From: ZC4RG30 sp039917615
Lineage (GTDB): Bacteria; Pseudomonadota; Gammaproteobacteria; Steroidobacterales; Steroidobacteraceae
Length of the DNA: 64,000 nucleotides
NCBI GenBank assembly: GCA_039917615.1
Contig: JBDSJD010000021.1
Coordinates: 1 to 64,000 of the forward strand
Reading direction: 5' to 3'
Shown here: piece after piece, positions 26,317 to 35,681 of the stretch
Layout of the letters: each line of letters begins with the position of its first letter
Numbering within the stretch: the stretch's first letter is position 1
Program-made: the position numbers and the translations under genes
Notes under the pieces: model-generated
The model's input: the letters and a program-made list of their open reading frames with translations, nothing else
Told to the model about the DNA's origin: nothing
The model's database searches: none

Positions 26317-26691
26317 TCATTGCAGGTCTTCAAGCTCTTGCACGGGCCTGATTTCGATCTCGCTCGGTCCTGACATCGGGTTGGGGCAGCGCTTTCCCCA
26401 GGCGACCGCCTCTGCCATGTCCTTGACCTCCCATAGCCAGAAGCCGGCAACCTGTTCGCGGGCTGGGTCGAAGGGTCCATCGATGACCCTGCGGCTGGAA
26501 CCATCGAACGCAATACGCTTCCCTTGCGAGGAAGGCGTGAGACCGTCGCAGTCGCCGGGCTGCAGGATGCCGGCCTTTATCAGCTCGTCATTGAACTTGC
26601 CCATCGCCTCCATCGATTTCTTCATCTCGGCCGTCAGAACGAAACCCTTTTCGCTTTCCTCGGTAGCCTTTACCAACACGATGACTCGCAT
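26317..26691 (-). CDS. YCII-related protein (DGPF domain)
   Basis: 124 residues. The ferredoxin-like YCII fold is shown by MRVIVLVKATEESEKG at the start, GILQPGDCDGLTPSSQGKRI, the diagnostic VIDGPFDPAREQVAGFWLWE near 70-90, and a C-terminal GPSEIEIRPVQE. AAGGAGAATGCA precedes the ATG at 26691. It follows the MerR/TPR gene after 16 bases on the same strand. The activity of the family is poorly known; members often accompany ECF sigma factors, but none is adjacent here. Confidence 0.85.
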   Translation of the reverse strand: MRVIVLVKATEESEKGFVLTAEMKKSMEAMGKFNDELIKAGILQPGDCDGLTPSSQGKRIAFDGSSRRVIDGPFDPAREQVAGFWLWEVKDMAEAVAWGKRCPNPMSGPSEIEIRPVQELEDLQ

Positions 26692-26707
26692 TGCATTCTC
26701 CTTGTCG

Positions 26708-27520
26708 TCATTCCGCAGCGCATAGCCTTCGATACGCATTCCAGTGGCGCACAGCGCGCCGCTGATCCCCTGCCTGCTGCCACAGCAGGGCCAGGTTGTG
26801 GTGTGCATCGCTGAAGTCCGGATCCAGCTCGATCACACGCCCGTAGACGGAAATGGCTTCCTCGGTGCGCCCGAGATCTTCCAGCGCAACGGCCTGGTTG
26901 TAGAGGACATTCACGTCCCCCTGGTCGCCGCGATAGAGGTTCAGGGCTTCGCTGATGCGCCCTTGCAGGTGCAGCAGCCGACCCAGATTGGCGCGGGCGC
27001 CACTGTGTGAATGTCTGGCAATGCATGCACCGTAGGCTTTCACCGCCGCGTCAAGGTCGGTCTCTTCCAGTTCCAGCGCGGCCGAAAATTCCCGCTCGCA
27101 TTCGTCGCCTGCGGTCTCATTCGTTTCGCCTGCGGTTGTGTCGACGATCTGCACCGTTTCGCCGTCCCTGCGTACCTCAAAGGACAGCAACAACTGTCCG
27201 GACAGCGCATCACGCTTCTTGCCGGCTTCCTGCACCACGACGCGCCCACCTGCGGCCGTCACCGATAGCCCCCCCGCCGGCAGCTTGATCGGAAGCTGCG
27301 AACGCAGTGTGCGCAGCGCTTCGCCCACGCGGCGCGCAGCAATACCGGCAGACAGCAGATGGCGAGCCGTGCGCAGCACGATCAGATCGTGGAAGGAAAA
27401 ACGCAGCGCGCCACGTGCTCCCTTGGCCGGCGACACATACCTGGCCCGCACCATTGATCGAAGCGAGCGCACCGGAATGCGGGCCAGCCGCGATACTTCG
27501 GCCGTCCCGAACTGCTGCAT
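26708..27520 (-). CDS. MerR-type HTH protein with C-terminal TPR repeats
   Basis: 270 residues. The N-terminal 75 residues are a MerR-like winged helix (FGTAEVSRLARIPVRSLRSM, then HDLIVLRTARHLLSAGI). A middle beta segment (LSVTAAGGRVVVQEAGKK) follows. The C-terminal half is tetratricopeptide: AVKAYGACIARHSHSG, ARANLGRLLHLQGRISEALN and AVALEDLGRTEEAISVYGRV. The ATG at 27520 sits one base after the Ku stop, so it is translated by re-initiation. A GTG at 27529 is an alternative. The tight link to Ku suggests a part in the same repair process, or regulation of it. Confidence 0.85.
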   Translation of the reverse strand: MQQFGTAEVSRLARIPVRSLRSMVRARYVSPAKGARGALRFSFHDLIVLRTARHLLSAGIAARRVGEALRTLRSQLPIKLPAGGLSVTAAGGRVVVQEAGKKRDALSGQLLLSFEVRRDGETVQIVDTTAGETNETAGDECEREFSAALELEETDLDAAVKAYGACIARHSHSGARANLGRLLHLQGRISEALNLYRGDQGDVNVLYNQAVALEDLGRTEEAISVYGRVIELDPDFSDAHHNLALLWQQAGDQRRAVRHWNAYRRLCAAE

Positions 27521-27521
27521 T

Positions 27522-28406
27522 TCAGGCACCCCGGGATGCGCGCTTCGATCTACCTGCAGCGGCGGTTACCCGCTTCGGAGGTTTGCGGGCTGCCGGCTGC
27601 GCCTTCGCAGCGTCTTTGTTTCGCAGGCTTCGCTGCAGAATCTCCATGAGATCGACCACGTTCCCACCCACGGGGCCGCGATCGTCCTCCGGGCTCTCGA
27701 AGCTGGAAATCTCTTTGCCGCTCTTGATCTTCTTGTCGATGGCCGCCTCGACCCTGGCGCGGAATTCATCGTGGAACTGATTCGGATCAAAACGCTTGGC
27801 GGTGGTCTGCTCGATCAAGGCTTTGGCGAGCTTCAGTTCAGCGGCGGAAAGTTCCGGCGCGTCCGGCATGCCGAGTTCCTTGAGGCTGCGGATTTCGTCC
27901 TTGAAAAAAAGCTGGTGCATGGCCATGCCGGTTTCCAGGGGACGTATCAGCACCACGTACTCCCGTCCGCGGGCCGCCCAGCGTCCCACCGCGCAAAGCT
28001 TCGACTGACGCATCGCTTCGTTCAGCAGAGCATAGGGCTTGCCGCCGTGCTTGGAGGGCGCCAGCAAATAGGTCCGGTCGAAATAGATTGGGTCGATGGT
28101 TTCCAGTGGCACGAATTCGGCGATGTCCACCGACTTCGATCCTGCCTCCTCCAGCGCCTTGATCTCCTCGGGCTTGAACATGACATAGCGATCCTTCTCA
28201 TATTCGTAACCCTTGACCATCTCCGAGCGTTCGACCACTTCTCCGTCCAGCGCGCAGATGTACTGCTGCTTCACGCGCGCGCCATCCTTGGCGTGGAGAA
28301 GATTGAAGGAGATGCGCTTGGCAGCAACCTCGGTGGAATAGATATCCACCGGAATGCTAACCAGGCCGAATGAGATGGTCACCGAGGCAAAGGATCGCGC
28401 CGCCAT
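27522..28406 (-). CDS. ku: Non-homologous end-joining protein Ku
   Basis: 294 residues. Bacterial Ku homodimers encircle DNA ends and recruit ligase LigD. The Ku core runs from about 5 to 190 (SVTISFGLVSIPVDIYS, LHAKDGARVKQQYICALDGE, IYFDRTYLLAPSKHGGKPYALL, GREYVVLIRPLETGMAMHQL). A bridge helix region (ELKLAKALIEQTTAKRFDP) and a basic C-terminal tail rich in Lys/Ala/Pro (from about 258) follow; such tails bind DNA. No ligD gene lies in the window. It leads a three-gene unit with the MerR/TPR and YCII genes. Confidence 0.94.
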   Translation of the reverse strand: MAARSFASVTISFGLVSIPVDIYSTEVAAKRISFNLLHAKDGARVKQQYICALDGEVVERSEMVKGYEYEKDRYVMFKPEEIKALEEAGSKSVDIAEFVPLETIDPIYFDRTYLLAPSKHGGKPYALLNEAMRQSKLCAVGRWAARGREYVVLIRPLETGMAMHQLFFKDEIRSLKELGMPDAPELSAAELKLAKALIEQTTAKRFDPNQFHDEFRARVEAAIDKKIKSGKEISSFESPEDDRGPVGGNVVDLMEILQRSLRNKDAAKAQPAARKPPKRVTAAAGRSKRASRGA

Positions 28407-28745
28407 GATGGAGTCCTCCGTATGCCCCGAAGATACTCTTGGGCAAAGTGGCGTCGTATCAGCGTGGGACTACAGAAACATCTGCGATTCGCTGTCAGAC
28501 GGCGCACCGCCGACCTGCTGGGCCCGCGAGCGTGGACTTGAGACCGGCTAGCCCGGATGTATCGGCGACTGAATCAGGTGTGTTTTATTCATGAGGCCAG
28601 CTCCCGAAGCAAGGGCTCAACTCCGAGCACGGACGCCCAGCGGTTATCCGATTGAGCAAGATGCTCTAAATCGATCCAGCGTGGTGATCTGTGGTGACTC
28701 AGTCAATCTAGCAAATTGATAGATGACCCTAACCCGTTGAGTTAA
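28407..28745. other. Intergenic stretch between ku and tRNA-Arg
   Basis: About 340 bases holding the ku leader and the region downstream of the tRNA. No convincing gene, integrase remnant or duplicated tRNA 3' end is visible. Confidence 0.5.
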
Positions 28746-28822
28746 TGGCGCGCCTGGAGAGATTCGAACTCCCGACCTTCTGGTTCGTAGCCAGACGCTC
28801 TATCCAACTGAGCTACAGGCGC
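28746..28822 (-). tRNA. tRNA-Arg (anticodon ACG)
   Basis: A 77-base cloverleaf including an encoded CCA. The acceptor stem GCGCCTG pairs with CAGGCGC, the D arm holds GCTC...GAGC, the anticodon arm is TCTGG-CTACGAA-CCAGA giving ACG, and the T loop is TTCGAAT between GGGAG and CTCTC. ACG is normally deaminated to ICG and reads CGU/CGC/CGA. Confidence 0.97.
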
Positions 28823-28915
28823 GTGGGGAGCGGCATTCTAGGGGCCTGCGGCGACAACGGCAAGGCAAAATGGCGTCGCCAGGCCTGCCAGCGCCCTCCA
28901 CACGCCGCGCCCGGG

Positions 28916-29830
28916 TCAAGCGCTCGCGACACTCGCAGGCTCTGGGATCGGCGTCACGCTGACCGCTACAGAGAGCAGCTGACTGGCGGTGCCCAACACC
29001 ACGCCGCGCAGCGGCGACACATCCCGAAACTCCCGCCCCCACCCCAAAGTAATGAACTCGACATCCGCAATCTTGCCGTTGGTTGGATCGAAGGCTACCC
29101 AGCCCAGGGTTGGACAGTGTGCACAAACCCAGGCGTGCGAGGCATCCGCGCCGGTGAGCTTGGTGCCATCGGCGCGCGACCGGTTCAGCACATACCCACT
29201 GACATAGCGGGCAGGAATGCCAAGCGTGCGCAGGCACGACAGCATCAGGTGCGCATAGTCCTGGCAGACACCACGCTTGAGCTCGAGCACTTCTTCCACA
29301 CTGGTCGAGATGGTGGTGGCCTTGGGGTCGTAGACGAATTCCTTGCGGATACGCTGGGTGAGATCCAGCAGCGCCGCAAGCCAGGGGCGGCCGGGCGTGA
29401 AGCTGGGCGCGGCATAGGCACGCGCGCTGGCAAGCAATGGTACGGCCGGCGATGGAATACGGTAGCTCTCGACTTCCAGATCGGTGCCGGGGCCCCACTC
29501 GCCCTTCACGGCCAGCGATTCTTCCCAAGGCGGTGAAGCTGCGTCGGGCGACGGCGCATAACGCGACACGATGACTTCGGACTCGGCGCGCACGGTCAGC
29601 GCATGGTGAGGCTCATCGACAAACAGGCTGATCATGTAGTTGCCGAAGTAGTCGATGCTTACGTTGCGCTCGATGGACGCTGGCCTGATATCGAGCTGAT
29701 GTGAAACCACTTTCTGCCAGCTGGTCTCGCGCGGACTCAGGTGCGCGATCTGCCGGCTGCTGGTCACCAGCGACGAGTACTTGTAACCCGTCTCGTGCAC
29801 CACGCGATAACGAAGCGAGTCGGCCGTCAT
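28916..29830 (-). CDS. Transglutaminase-like cysteine peptidase family protein
   Basis: 304 residues. The N-terminal bacterial transglutaminase-like beta domain (YRVVHETGYKYSSLVTSSRQ) is followed by the papain-like core with a complete triad: Cys189 in RGVCQDYAHL, His232 in ASHAWV and Asp248 in VAFDPTNG. No signal peptide is present, so it acts in the cytoplasm, as hydrolase or acyl transferase. Last gene of the five-gene ATP-grasp/Alpha-E cluster; its ATG shares one base with the preceding stop. Confidence 0.92.
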   Translation of the reverse strand: MTADSLRYRVVHETGYKYSSLVTSSRQIAHLSPRETSWQKVVSHQLDIRPASIERNVSIDYFGNYMISLFVDEPHHALTVRAESEVIVSRYAPSPDAASPPWEESLAVKGEWGPGTDLEVESYRIPSPAVPLLASARAYAAPSFTPGRPWLAALLDLTQRIRKEFVYDPKATTISTSVEEVLELKRGVCQDYAHLMLSCLRTLGIPARYVSGYVLNRSRADGTKLTGADASHAWVCAHCPTLGWVAFDPTNGKIADVEFITLGWGREFRDVSPLRGVVLGTASQLLSVAVSVTPIPEPASVASA

Positions 29831-32274
29831 CACACCCTCAGCGACGACCAGGTGCGCGCCTGGCCAACATTGAAGAATCGCTGCGTGAGTCGATCGTTCA
29901 GCTGCAGCGCGGCATTGCGCAGGCCGCTGATGGTGTTGCGCAGCTCTTCGCTCTCCGGGTTCAGGTGCCGGCCGCGATCCATGTCTGTGAGGAACCGTAC
30001 ATGCTCGCGCAGCAATTCGGCGCCGCAGGGGCCGTATTCCTTCTGCAAAACTTCCAGATATCCGAGCACACCCTTCGCCTGGAACAGAACGGACCGCGGA
30101 TTGCTGGCATCGACCACGATCAGATCGAGCACGGGTAGCCACTCGGGACTGACCATGTAACGCGCGCGGTAGGTGACCGCGGAATCCGAAAGACGCAGCA
30201 GCCAGGTGAGCCCGGCGGTGCCGTCATGCAGGAACGCGCACTGCAGTGCGGCGCACTGGAAAACAAGCCGTTCCAGACGCCGACCGATCGACATGAAGCG
30301 CCAGGCGTTGTCGCGCGTCATGCCATCGAGCGCAAAGCCGGAAAGCGTCATCAACCGCAGTGTGACCATGTCGAGCCATTCCAGCGCGGTGCTCACTTCC
30401 TGCACATCGCTGTCGGGAATATCCTGCAGCACATTGTTCAGCACGCGCCAGTTGTCCAACGACATGCGCTCGCGCAGATGAAAGGCCACCTGCTGCAATG
30501 ACTTGAGGTTGACAGGCAGGCTGCCGGGTTCTTCCTGAGACAGGGTCGCAGTGAGCAGCGCCTGCTCGACATCCTCGTCGTCACCGATCAGGCCGGTTTG
30601 CCGCGCGAGTTCTTCCAGCGGTTGCTGGGCATTCTCTTCGTCGTCGCTGTCCTGCAGTTTCAGGCCCAGCGTCTGGCGCAGCAGGCGCGCCATGTCGTCG
30701 CAACGTTCCTGGTAACGACCCAGCCAGTAGAGATTCTCGGCAAGTCGCGATGGCAGGCCCGCGGGCGCGCGCACCAGATCCGCAGGCGTGACGGTGGTGC
30801 GCAGCAGCGTGAAGCTGGCATCCACCTGCCCCGGCGACATCACCCAGGTGTCTTTCGAACCCCCACCGCGCTGCATGGTGACCACACGCGCGGATGCGCT
30901 GCTCGCGACGCGGGTGAGTCCACCTGGCATCACCATGTAGCCGGCTGGCGTAGCTACTGCAAACACGCGCAGACCGACGCCGCGTGGCTCCACGAGCAGT
31001 TCCGCGTTGCGCGACAACACCGGGGCCTGCGACACATGCACCAGTTCCTGCGCCACGAAGGCTTCGGGTCTGGCTTCCAGTCGCTTTTTGAATTCCGCCA
31101 GCCCCTTGGCATCCAGGTCGTGACCGAAGATGACATCAAAGTTGTTCGCCGGATCGGCGGGCTTGAACACCAGACGGTCCACGCGTTTGAGTGCATCGGC
31201 AAGTGCCGCGGGCTCGCCGCACCACCAGGTGCCGATCGAAGGCATCTGCAACTCCTGGCCAAGCAGGCGCTCGGCTATACGCGGCAGGAACCCGAGTAGA
31301 GTGCCCGACTCGAGAACACCGGAACCCAGAGCATTGGCAATGAGCACCGAGCCGCGGCGCGCACAATCGGTAAGCCCCGCGACCCCGAGAGCCGAATCGC
31401 TGCGTAACTCCAGCGGGTCGCAGTATGAACCGTCTTGACGACGCATGATGGCGTGCACGCGCCGCAGACCACCGATGGTCTTCAGCCACACCTTGCCATC
31501 ACGCACCGTGAGATCGCCGCCTTCCACCAGTGGAAAGCCGAGATAGCGCGACAGCAACGTATGTTCGAAATAGGTCTCGTTGTATGGGCCCGGAGTCAGC
31601 AGCACCACCAGCGGCGCGCCGTCGCCCTTGGGCGCATAGTGCAGCAGCGAGTCGCGCATGGTGGCGAAGAAGCGGGCCAGATGCTGGATGCGCAGGTCGC
31701 GATAAAGATGCGGGAAGGTGCGCGACACGATCAACCGGTTTTCAAGCGCATAGCCAGCGCCTGAGGCGGCCTGTGTGCGATCGGCCATTACCCACCAGCG
31801 GCCATCTGGCGAGCGCGCCAGATCGGCGGCATACACATGCAGATGCGTCTTGCCTGGCACCTGCGCCTTGCAAGCGGGGCGCAGGAAACTGCTGTGCCCA
31901 TACACCAGCGGCGCCGGGATCAGCCCTTCGCGCAGCAACTCCTGCGGGCCATAGATATCACCCAGGATTGCGTTGAGCAGCCAGGCGCGCTGCCTGATGC
32001 CGGACTCGATCTGCGACCATTCGTGCGTATCGATGATCAGCGGCAGTACGTCGAGGTCCCACGGGCGGTCCTGGCCCTTCGGGTCCGCATAGACATTGTA
32101 GGTGACGCCGCTGTCGCGGATCTGCCGTTCGGCAGCCGCACGCATGGCGCCGATATCCGACACGGAAGCCAGCGTAAGCTCTGAATACAACTTTGACCAG
32201 GGCTCACGCGGCCGGCCCGGAGCGGCAAACAGCTCGTCGTAACGTCCTTGCGGATTGGGGTAACTGAGCAACAT
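29830..32274 (-). CDS. Fusion of circularly permuted ATP-grasp and Alpha-E domains
   Basis: 814 residues. The first ~480 are a circularly permuted ATP-grasp (DUF404/DUF407 type): SGVTYNVYADPKG, PLIIDTHEWSQIESGIRQRA, VVLLTPGPYNETYFEHTLL, LKTIGGLRRVHAIMRR, LVFKPAD and MQRGGGSKDTWV. From about 500 an Alpha-E (DUF403) domain begins with SRLAENLYWLGRYQERCDDM. ATP-grasp enzymes join carboxylates to amines through acyl-phosphates. The same two domains occur as separate genes at 36.7-38.1 and 35.7-36.7 kb. The ATG at 32274 is 17 bases after the previous stop; in-frame sequence upstream is non-coding in style. Confidence 0.92.
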   Translation of the reverse strand: MLLSYPNPQGRYDELFAAPGRPREPWSKLYSELTLASVSDIGAMRAAAERQIRDSGVTYNVYADPKGQDRPWDLDVLPLIIDTHEWSQIESGIRQRAWLLNAILGDIYGPQELLREGLIPAPLVYGHSSFLRPACKAQVPGKTHLHVYAADLARSPDGRWWVMADRTQAASGAGYALENRLIVSRTFPHLYRDLRIQHLARFFATMRDSLLHYAPKGDGAPLVVLLTPGPYNETYFEHTLLSRYLGFPLVEGGDLTVRDGKVWLKTIGGLRRVHAIMRRQDGSYCDPLELRSDSALGVAGLTDCARRGSVLIANALGSGVLESGTLLGFLPRIAERLLGQELQMPSIGTWWCGEPAALADALKRVDRLVFKPADPANNFDVIFGHDLDAKGLAEFKKRLEARPEAFVAQELVHVSQAPVLSRNAELLVEPRGVGLRVFAVATPAGYMVMPGGLTRVASSASARVVTMQRGGGSKDTWVMSPGQVDASFTLLRTTVTPADLVRAPAGLPSRLAENLYWLGRYQERCDDMARLLRQTLGLKLQDSDDEENAQQPLEELARQTGLIGDDEDVEQALLTATLSQEEPGSLPVNLKSLQQVAFHLRERMSLDNWRVLNNVLQDIPDSDVQEVSTALEWLDMVTLRLMTLSGFALDGMTRDNAWRFMSIGRRLERLVFQCAALQCAFLHDGTAGLTWLLRLSDSAVTYRARYMVSPEWLPVLDLIVVDASNPRSVLFQAKGVLGYLEVLQKEYGPCGAELLREHVRFLTDMDRGRHLNPESEELRNTISGLRNAALQLNDRLTQRFFNVGQARTWSSLRV

Positions 32275-32291
32275 GGGAGGTGCGCAGTCTA

Positions 32292-35200
32292 CTACGTGCC
32301 ACCCTGCCGCAAATCCAGAGTGAGGGGGTGATCCGGGTTTGGCTGAGGCAGCCCCACCTTCGCAATGCCCGGTGTGTGGCCAATGCGGAAGAAGCGCGCC
32401 AGCCGGCGGGCTTCTGCCTCGTAGGCGTTCACGGGGAAAGTCACATAAGCACGACCGCCAGGGTGGGAAACATGGTAACGCGCGCCGCCCAGCGAGCGAT
32501 CCATCCAGGTATCCACCAGATCGAAGGTGAGGGGCGCGTGCACGCCGATCGACGGATGCAGGTTCGATGGCAGCCACCAGCCGCGATAGCGGACACCGGC
32601 AACGTATTCACCCACGGTGCCCGTGGGATGCAGTGGCAGGCGCATGCCGTTGCAGGTGAGCGCATGCCGTGAATCCACCATGCCGCGCACCTTCACCTGC
32701 AGGCGTTCCAGCGAGAAGTCCACGTAACGCACATTGCCACCGGGAGTGCCCTGCTCGCCCAGCACATGCCAGGGTTCCAGTGCGGAGCGCAATTCCACAT
32801 CCACATTGCGGGTGACGAAATCGCCCAGCTTGGGGAAACGGAACTCGAAATGCGGTGCGAACCACGCCGCCGGCATTTCGAAGCCGCTGGCGCCAAGATC
32901 AGTAAGCACGTCCTGGAAATCCTCGTGCACGAAATGCGGCAGCAGGAATCGGTCATGCAGCTCGGTGCCCCAGCGCTGCAGTGTTTTCGGCTGATAGGGT
33001 TTGTTCCAGAAATGCGCGATCAGGCCACGCAGCAGCAGCTGCTGCGCCAGGCTCATGCGCGCATGCGGCGGCATTTCGAAGGCGCGCAATTCCAGCAGGC
33101 CCAGGCGCCCGGCGCCACCTTCCGGCGTAAACAGCTTGTCGATGCAGAACTCGGCGCGGTGCGTATTGCCGGTGACATCCACCAGCACATTGCGCAGAGC
33201 GCGGTCCACCTGCCACGGCGCGTCTTTCAGCGCGCCCTGGCCCTGCATGCGTTTGAGCTCGCGCAAGGCGAGCTCCAGTTCGTAGACGGAGTCATTGCGC
33301 GCTTCATCCACCCGCGGCGCCTGGCTGGTCGGCCCGATGTACTGCCCCGAAAAGAAATAGGACAACGAGGGATGGTTGTGCCAGTACGCGATCATGCTGG
33401 CGAGCAGATCCGGGCGACGCAGGAACGGCGAATCGCCTGGAGTAGCGCCGCCGAGCACGAAGTGATTGCCGCCGCCGGTGCCGGTATGCCGGCCATCAAG
33501 CTGGAATTTCTCGGAGGCCAGACGCGTGTGGTGTGCGGCGTCGTAGAGGAACTCGGTCTGCTCGGTGAGTTCACTCCAGCTGGCGACCGGGTGAACATTT
33601 ACCTCGATCACACCAGGATCAGGGGTTACACGCAGCACCGTGAGGCGCGGATCCCGCGGTGGCTCGTAGCCTTCGATCACAATAGGTATGGACTGCGCCT
33701 TCGCCGTGGCCTCGATGGCTGCCAGCAACTCCAGGTAGTCTTCAAGCGCGGTGGTCGGCGGCATGAAGATGTGCAGACGTCCATCGCGCACCTGCGCGCA
33801 CAGCGCGGTGCGGGGAATCGCGTTGGCGGATTCGAATTTTTCGGGCGCGCGGGAAGTGGCTTCGGCAGCGTTCGCTTTGGAACTGGATCCCTTGCCTTGC
33901 TTGCGGGGATCATCGAGGGGCACTGCCCCTTCGGCTTGATTGAGCACTGCCTGCTGCAGCACGCGATACGCCGGCAGTGGCGGAAACTGCTGCGACTGAT
34001 CGGGCATGTGTACCCAGGGATAATCCGTTGCTTCCACCCAGGGCTGCGAATCCAGCGGCAGGCGGTATCCCATTGGCGAATCGCCCGGTGTCAGGTAGCA
34101 ACGGCCATCGCGCAGGAACCAGGAGCCAGTCTGCCAGCTGGCGCCTGGAAGAGGCTTACACACCGGCAGCACATGACCCACGACGGAAGCGAGCCGCCCC
34201 GAGAACACCTGGCGCAACCGCTCTCTTTCCAGCGGGTCGTCGAGCCGCGAATCGAAGGGATCGACATTCGCCGGCAGGCGTCGTTCGCGCCAGAGGTAGT
34301 ACCAGATGTCTTCGTACGCGGGAAACTGGTAGCTGGCATCGAGCCCCAGGCGCGCGGCCACTGCGGCGAGGAAAGCCTGCCCCTGTGCGGCGTTGGCGCC
34401 ATATGACCTGGCTTCGGCTGCATACAGATCCGGGTTCGACCAAAGTGGCTCGCCATCACGACGCCAGAACACATTGAGGGACCAGCGCGGCAGCTGTTCG
34501 CCCGGATACCACTTGCCCTGCCCGGTGTGCAGCAGACCATCCGGTGCATAGCGCGTTTTCAGCGGTTTCAGTAGCTCGCCGGCGAGCCGCCGCTTGTCCG
34601 GCCCCATCGCATCGGTGTTCCATTCCGCGCCGTCACGATCATCGATGGATACAAACGTGGGCTCGCCACCGTGTGTCAGGCGCACGTCGCCGGCCACCAA
34701 TTGCGCATCGATGCGCTGCCCGAGCGCGTTGATGTCCTGCCATTGTTCTTCGGTATAGGGAAAAGTGACGCGCGGTGCTTCCCAGATGCGCTGCACGCTC
34801 ATCTCGTGCCCGAACCACACCTCGCTCTTGTCGACGCCACCGCTGATCGGCGCGGCGGATCCCGGTGCTGGCGAACACGCGAGCGGAATGTGACCCTCGC
34901 CCGCGAGCAACCCTGAAGTGGGATCGAAACCGATCCAGCCGGCGCCGGGGAGATACACCTCGCACCAGGCATGCAGGTCAGTGAAGTCTTTCTCCGGTCC
35001 GGACGGGCCGTCGAGGGATTTCACATCCGCGGTCAGCTGGATCAGATATCCCGACACAAAGCGCGCGGCAAAACCCAGATGTCGCAGCAGTTGCACCAGC
35101 AGCCAGCTTGAATCCCTGCACGAACCCGACCCCTTGATCAGCGTTTCTTCCGGCGTCTGCACACCGGGTTCCATGCGGATCAGGTAGCTGATCTGCTTGT

Positions 35201-35657
35201 TCAGCTGCCGGTTCAGGTCGACGAGGAAGTCGATGGTGCGCCGGGGCGTGACATCGACACCGGCGAGAAAGGCGCTGAATTCAGTGCCTGGCGCCAACCG
35301 CCGCATGAAGGGCATCAGCTCGAAACGGTCTTCCAGCGTGTACGCGAACGGAAAATTCTCCGCATATGGTTCGACGAAGAAATCGAATGGATCAAACACC
35401 GCCATCTCGGCGACCAGATCCACCTCGACGCGAAACTCGCGCGTCGGCTGCTGGAACACCAGCCGCGCCAGATAGTTCGCCTGCCCGTCCTGCTGCCAGT
35501 TGAGGAAATGCTTGCCCGGCTCGACGCGCATGGAATAGGCAAGAATGCGCGTGCGGCTGTGCGGCGCGGGACGCAGGCGCACCACCTGCGGACCGAGGTT
35601 TACCAGTCGGTCATAGCGGTAGTGCGTGACATGATTCAGGGCAACATGGATGGACAT
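32292..35657 (-). CDS. Transglutaminase/DUF2126 protein
   Basis: 1121 residues. Residues 1-300 are a transglutaminase-like module: N-terminal beta domain, Cys180 in GSGSCRDSSW, His229 in DLHAWCEV and Asp245 in IGFDPTSG. The remaining ~800 residues are DUF2126, with VRLTHGGEPTFVSIDDRDG near 326, RDGRCYLTPGDSPMGYRLPL, and a C-terminal region rich in HNHPSLSYFFSGQYIGPTSQAP and DFSLERLQVKVRG. The middle holds a Lys/Ser/Ala linker near 590. It is cytosolic. Its role with the ATP-grasp proteins is predicted to be peptide or amide-bond processing; the chemistry is not proven. Confidence 0.92.
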   Translation of the reverse strand: MSIHVALNHVTHYRYDRLVNLGPQVVRLRPAPHSRTRILAYSMRVEPGKHFLNWQQDGQANYLARLVFQQPTREFRVEVDLVAEMAVFDPFDFFVEPYAENFPFAYTLEDRFELMPFMRRLAPGTEFSAFLAGVDVTPRRTIDFLVDLNRQLNKQISYLIRMEPGVQTPEETLIKGSGSCRDSSWLLVQLLRHLGFAARFVSGYLIQLTADVKSLDGPSGPEKDFTDLHAWCEVYLPGAGWIGFDPTSGLLAGEGHIPLACSPAPGSAAPISGGVDKSEVWFGHEMSVQRIWEAPRVTFPYTEEQWQDINALGQRIDAQLVAGDVRLTHGGEPTFVSIDDRDGAEWNTDAMGPDKRRLAGELLKPLKTRYAPDGLLHTGQGKWYPGEQLPRWSLNVFWRRDGEPLWSNPDLYAAEARSYGANAAQGQAFLAAVAARLGLDASYQFPAYEDIWYYLWRERRLPANVDPFDSRLDDPLERERLRQVFSGRLASVVGHVLPVCKPLPGASWQTGSWFLRDGRCYLTPGDSPMGYRLPLDSQPWVEATDYPWVHMPDQSQQFPPLPAYRVLQQAVLNQAEGAVPLDDPRKQGKGSSSKANAAEATSRAPEKFESANAIPRTALCAQVRDGRLHIFMPPTTALEDYLELLAAIEATAKAQSIPIVIEGYEPPRDPRLTVLRVTPDPGVIEVNVHPVASWSELTEQTEFLYDAAHHTRLASEKFQLDGRHTGTGGGNHFVLGGATPGDSPFLRRPDLLASMIAYWHNHPSLSYFFSGQYIGPTSQAPRVDEARNDSVYELELALRELKRMQGQGALKDAPWQVDRALRNVLVDVTGNTHRAEFCIDKLFTPEGGAGRLGLLELRAFEMPPHARMSLAQQLLLRGLIAHFWNKPYQPKTLQRWGTELHDRFLLPHFVHEDFQDVLTDLGASGFEMPAAWFAPHFEFRFPKLGDFVTRNVDVELRSALEPWHVLGEQGTPGGNVRYVDFSLERLQVKVRGMVDSRHALTCNGMRLPLHPTGTVGEYVAGVRYRGWWLPSNLHPSIGVHAPLTFDLVDTWMDRSLGGARYHVSHPGGRAYVTFPVNAYEAEARRLARFFRIGHTPGIAKVGLPQPNPDHPLTLDLRQGGT

Positions 35658-35681
35658 GCAGGTCGATGCTCCAGCGGATCG

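Noticed and set aside
28407..28822. tRNA-Arg as an integration site of a mobile element
   Set aside because: No integrase gene and no second copy of the tRNA 3' end are visible in the window.
32766..34406. A 546-codon plus-strand frame inside the transglutaminase/DUF2126 gene
   Set aside because: Antisense to a clear 1121-residue protein with catalytic motifs; the product is His/Arg-rich and unlike any family.
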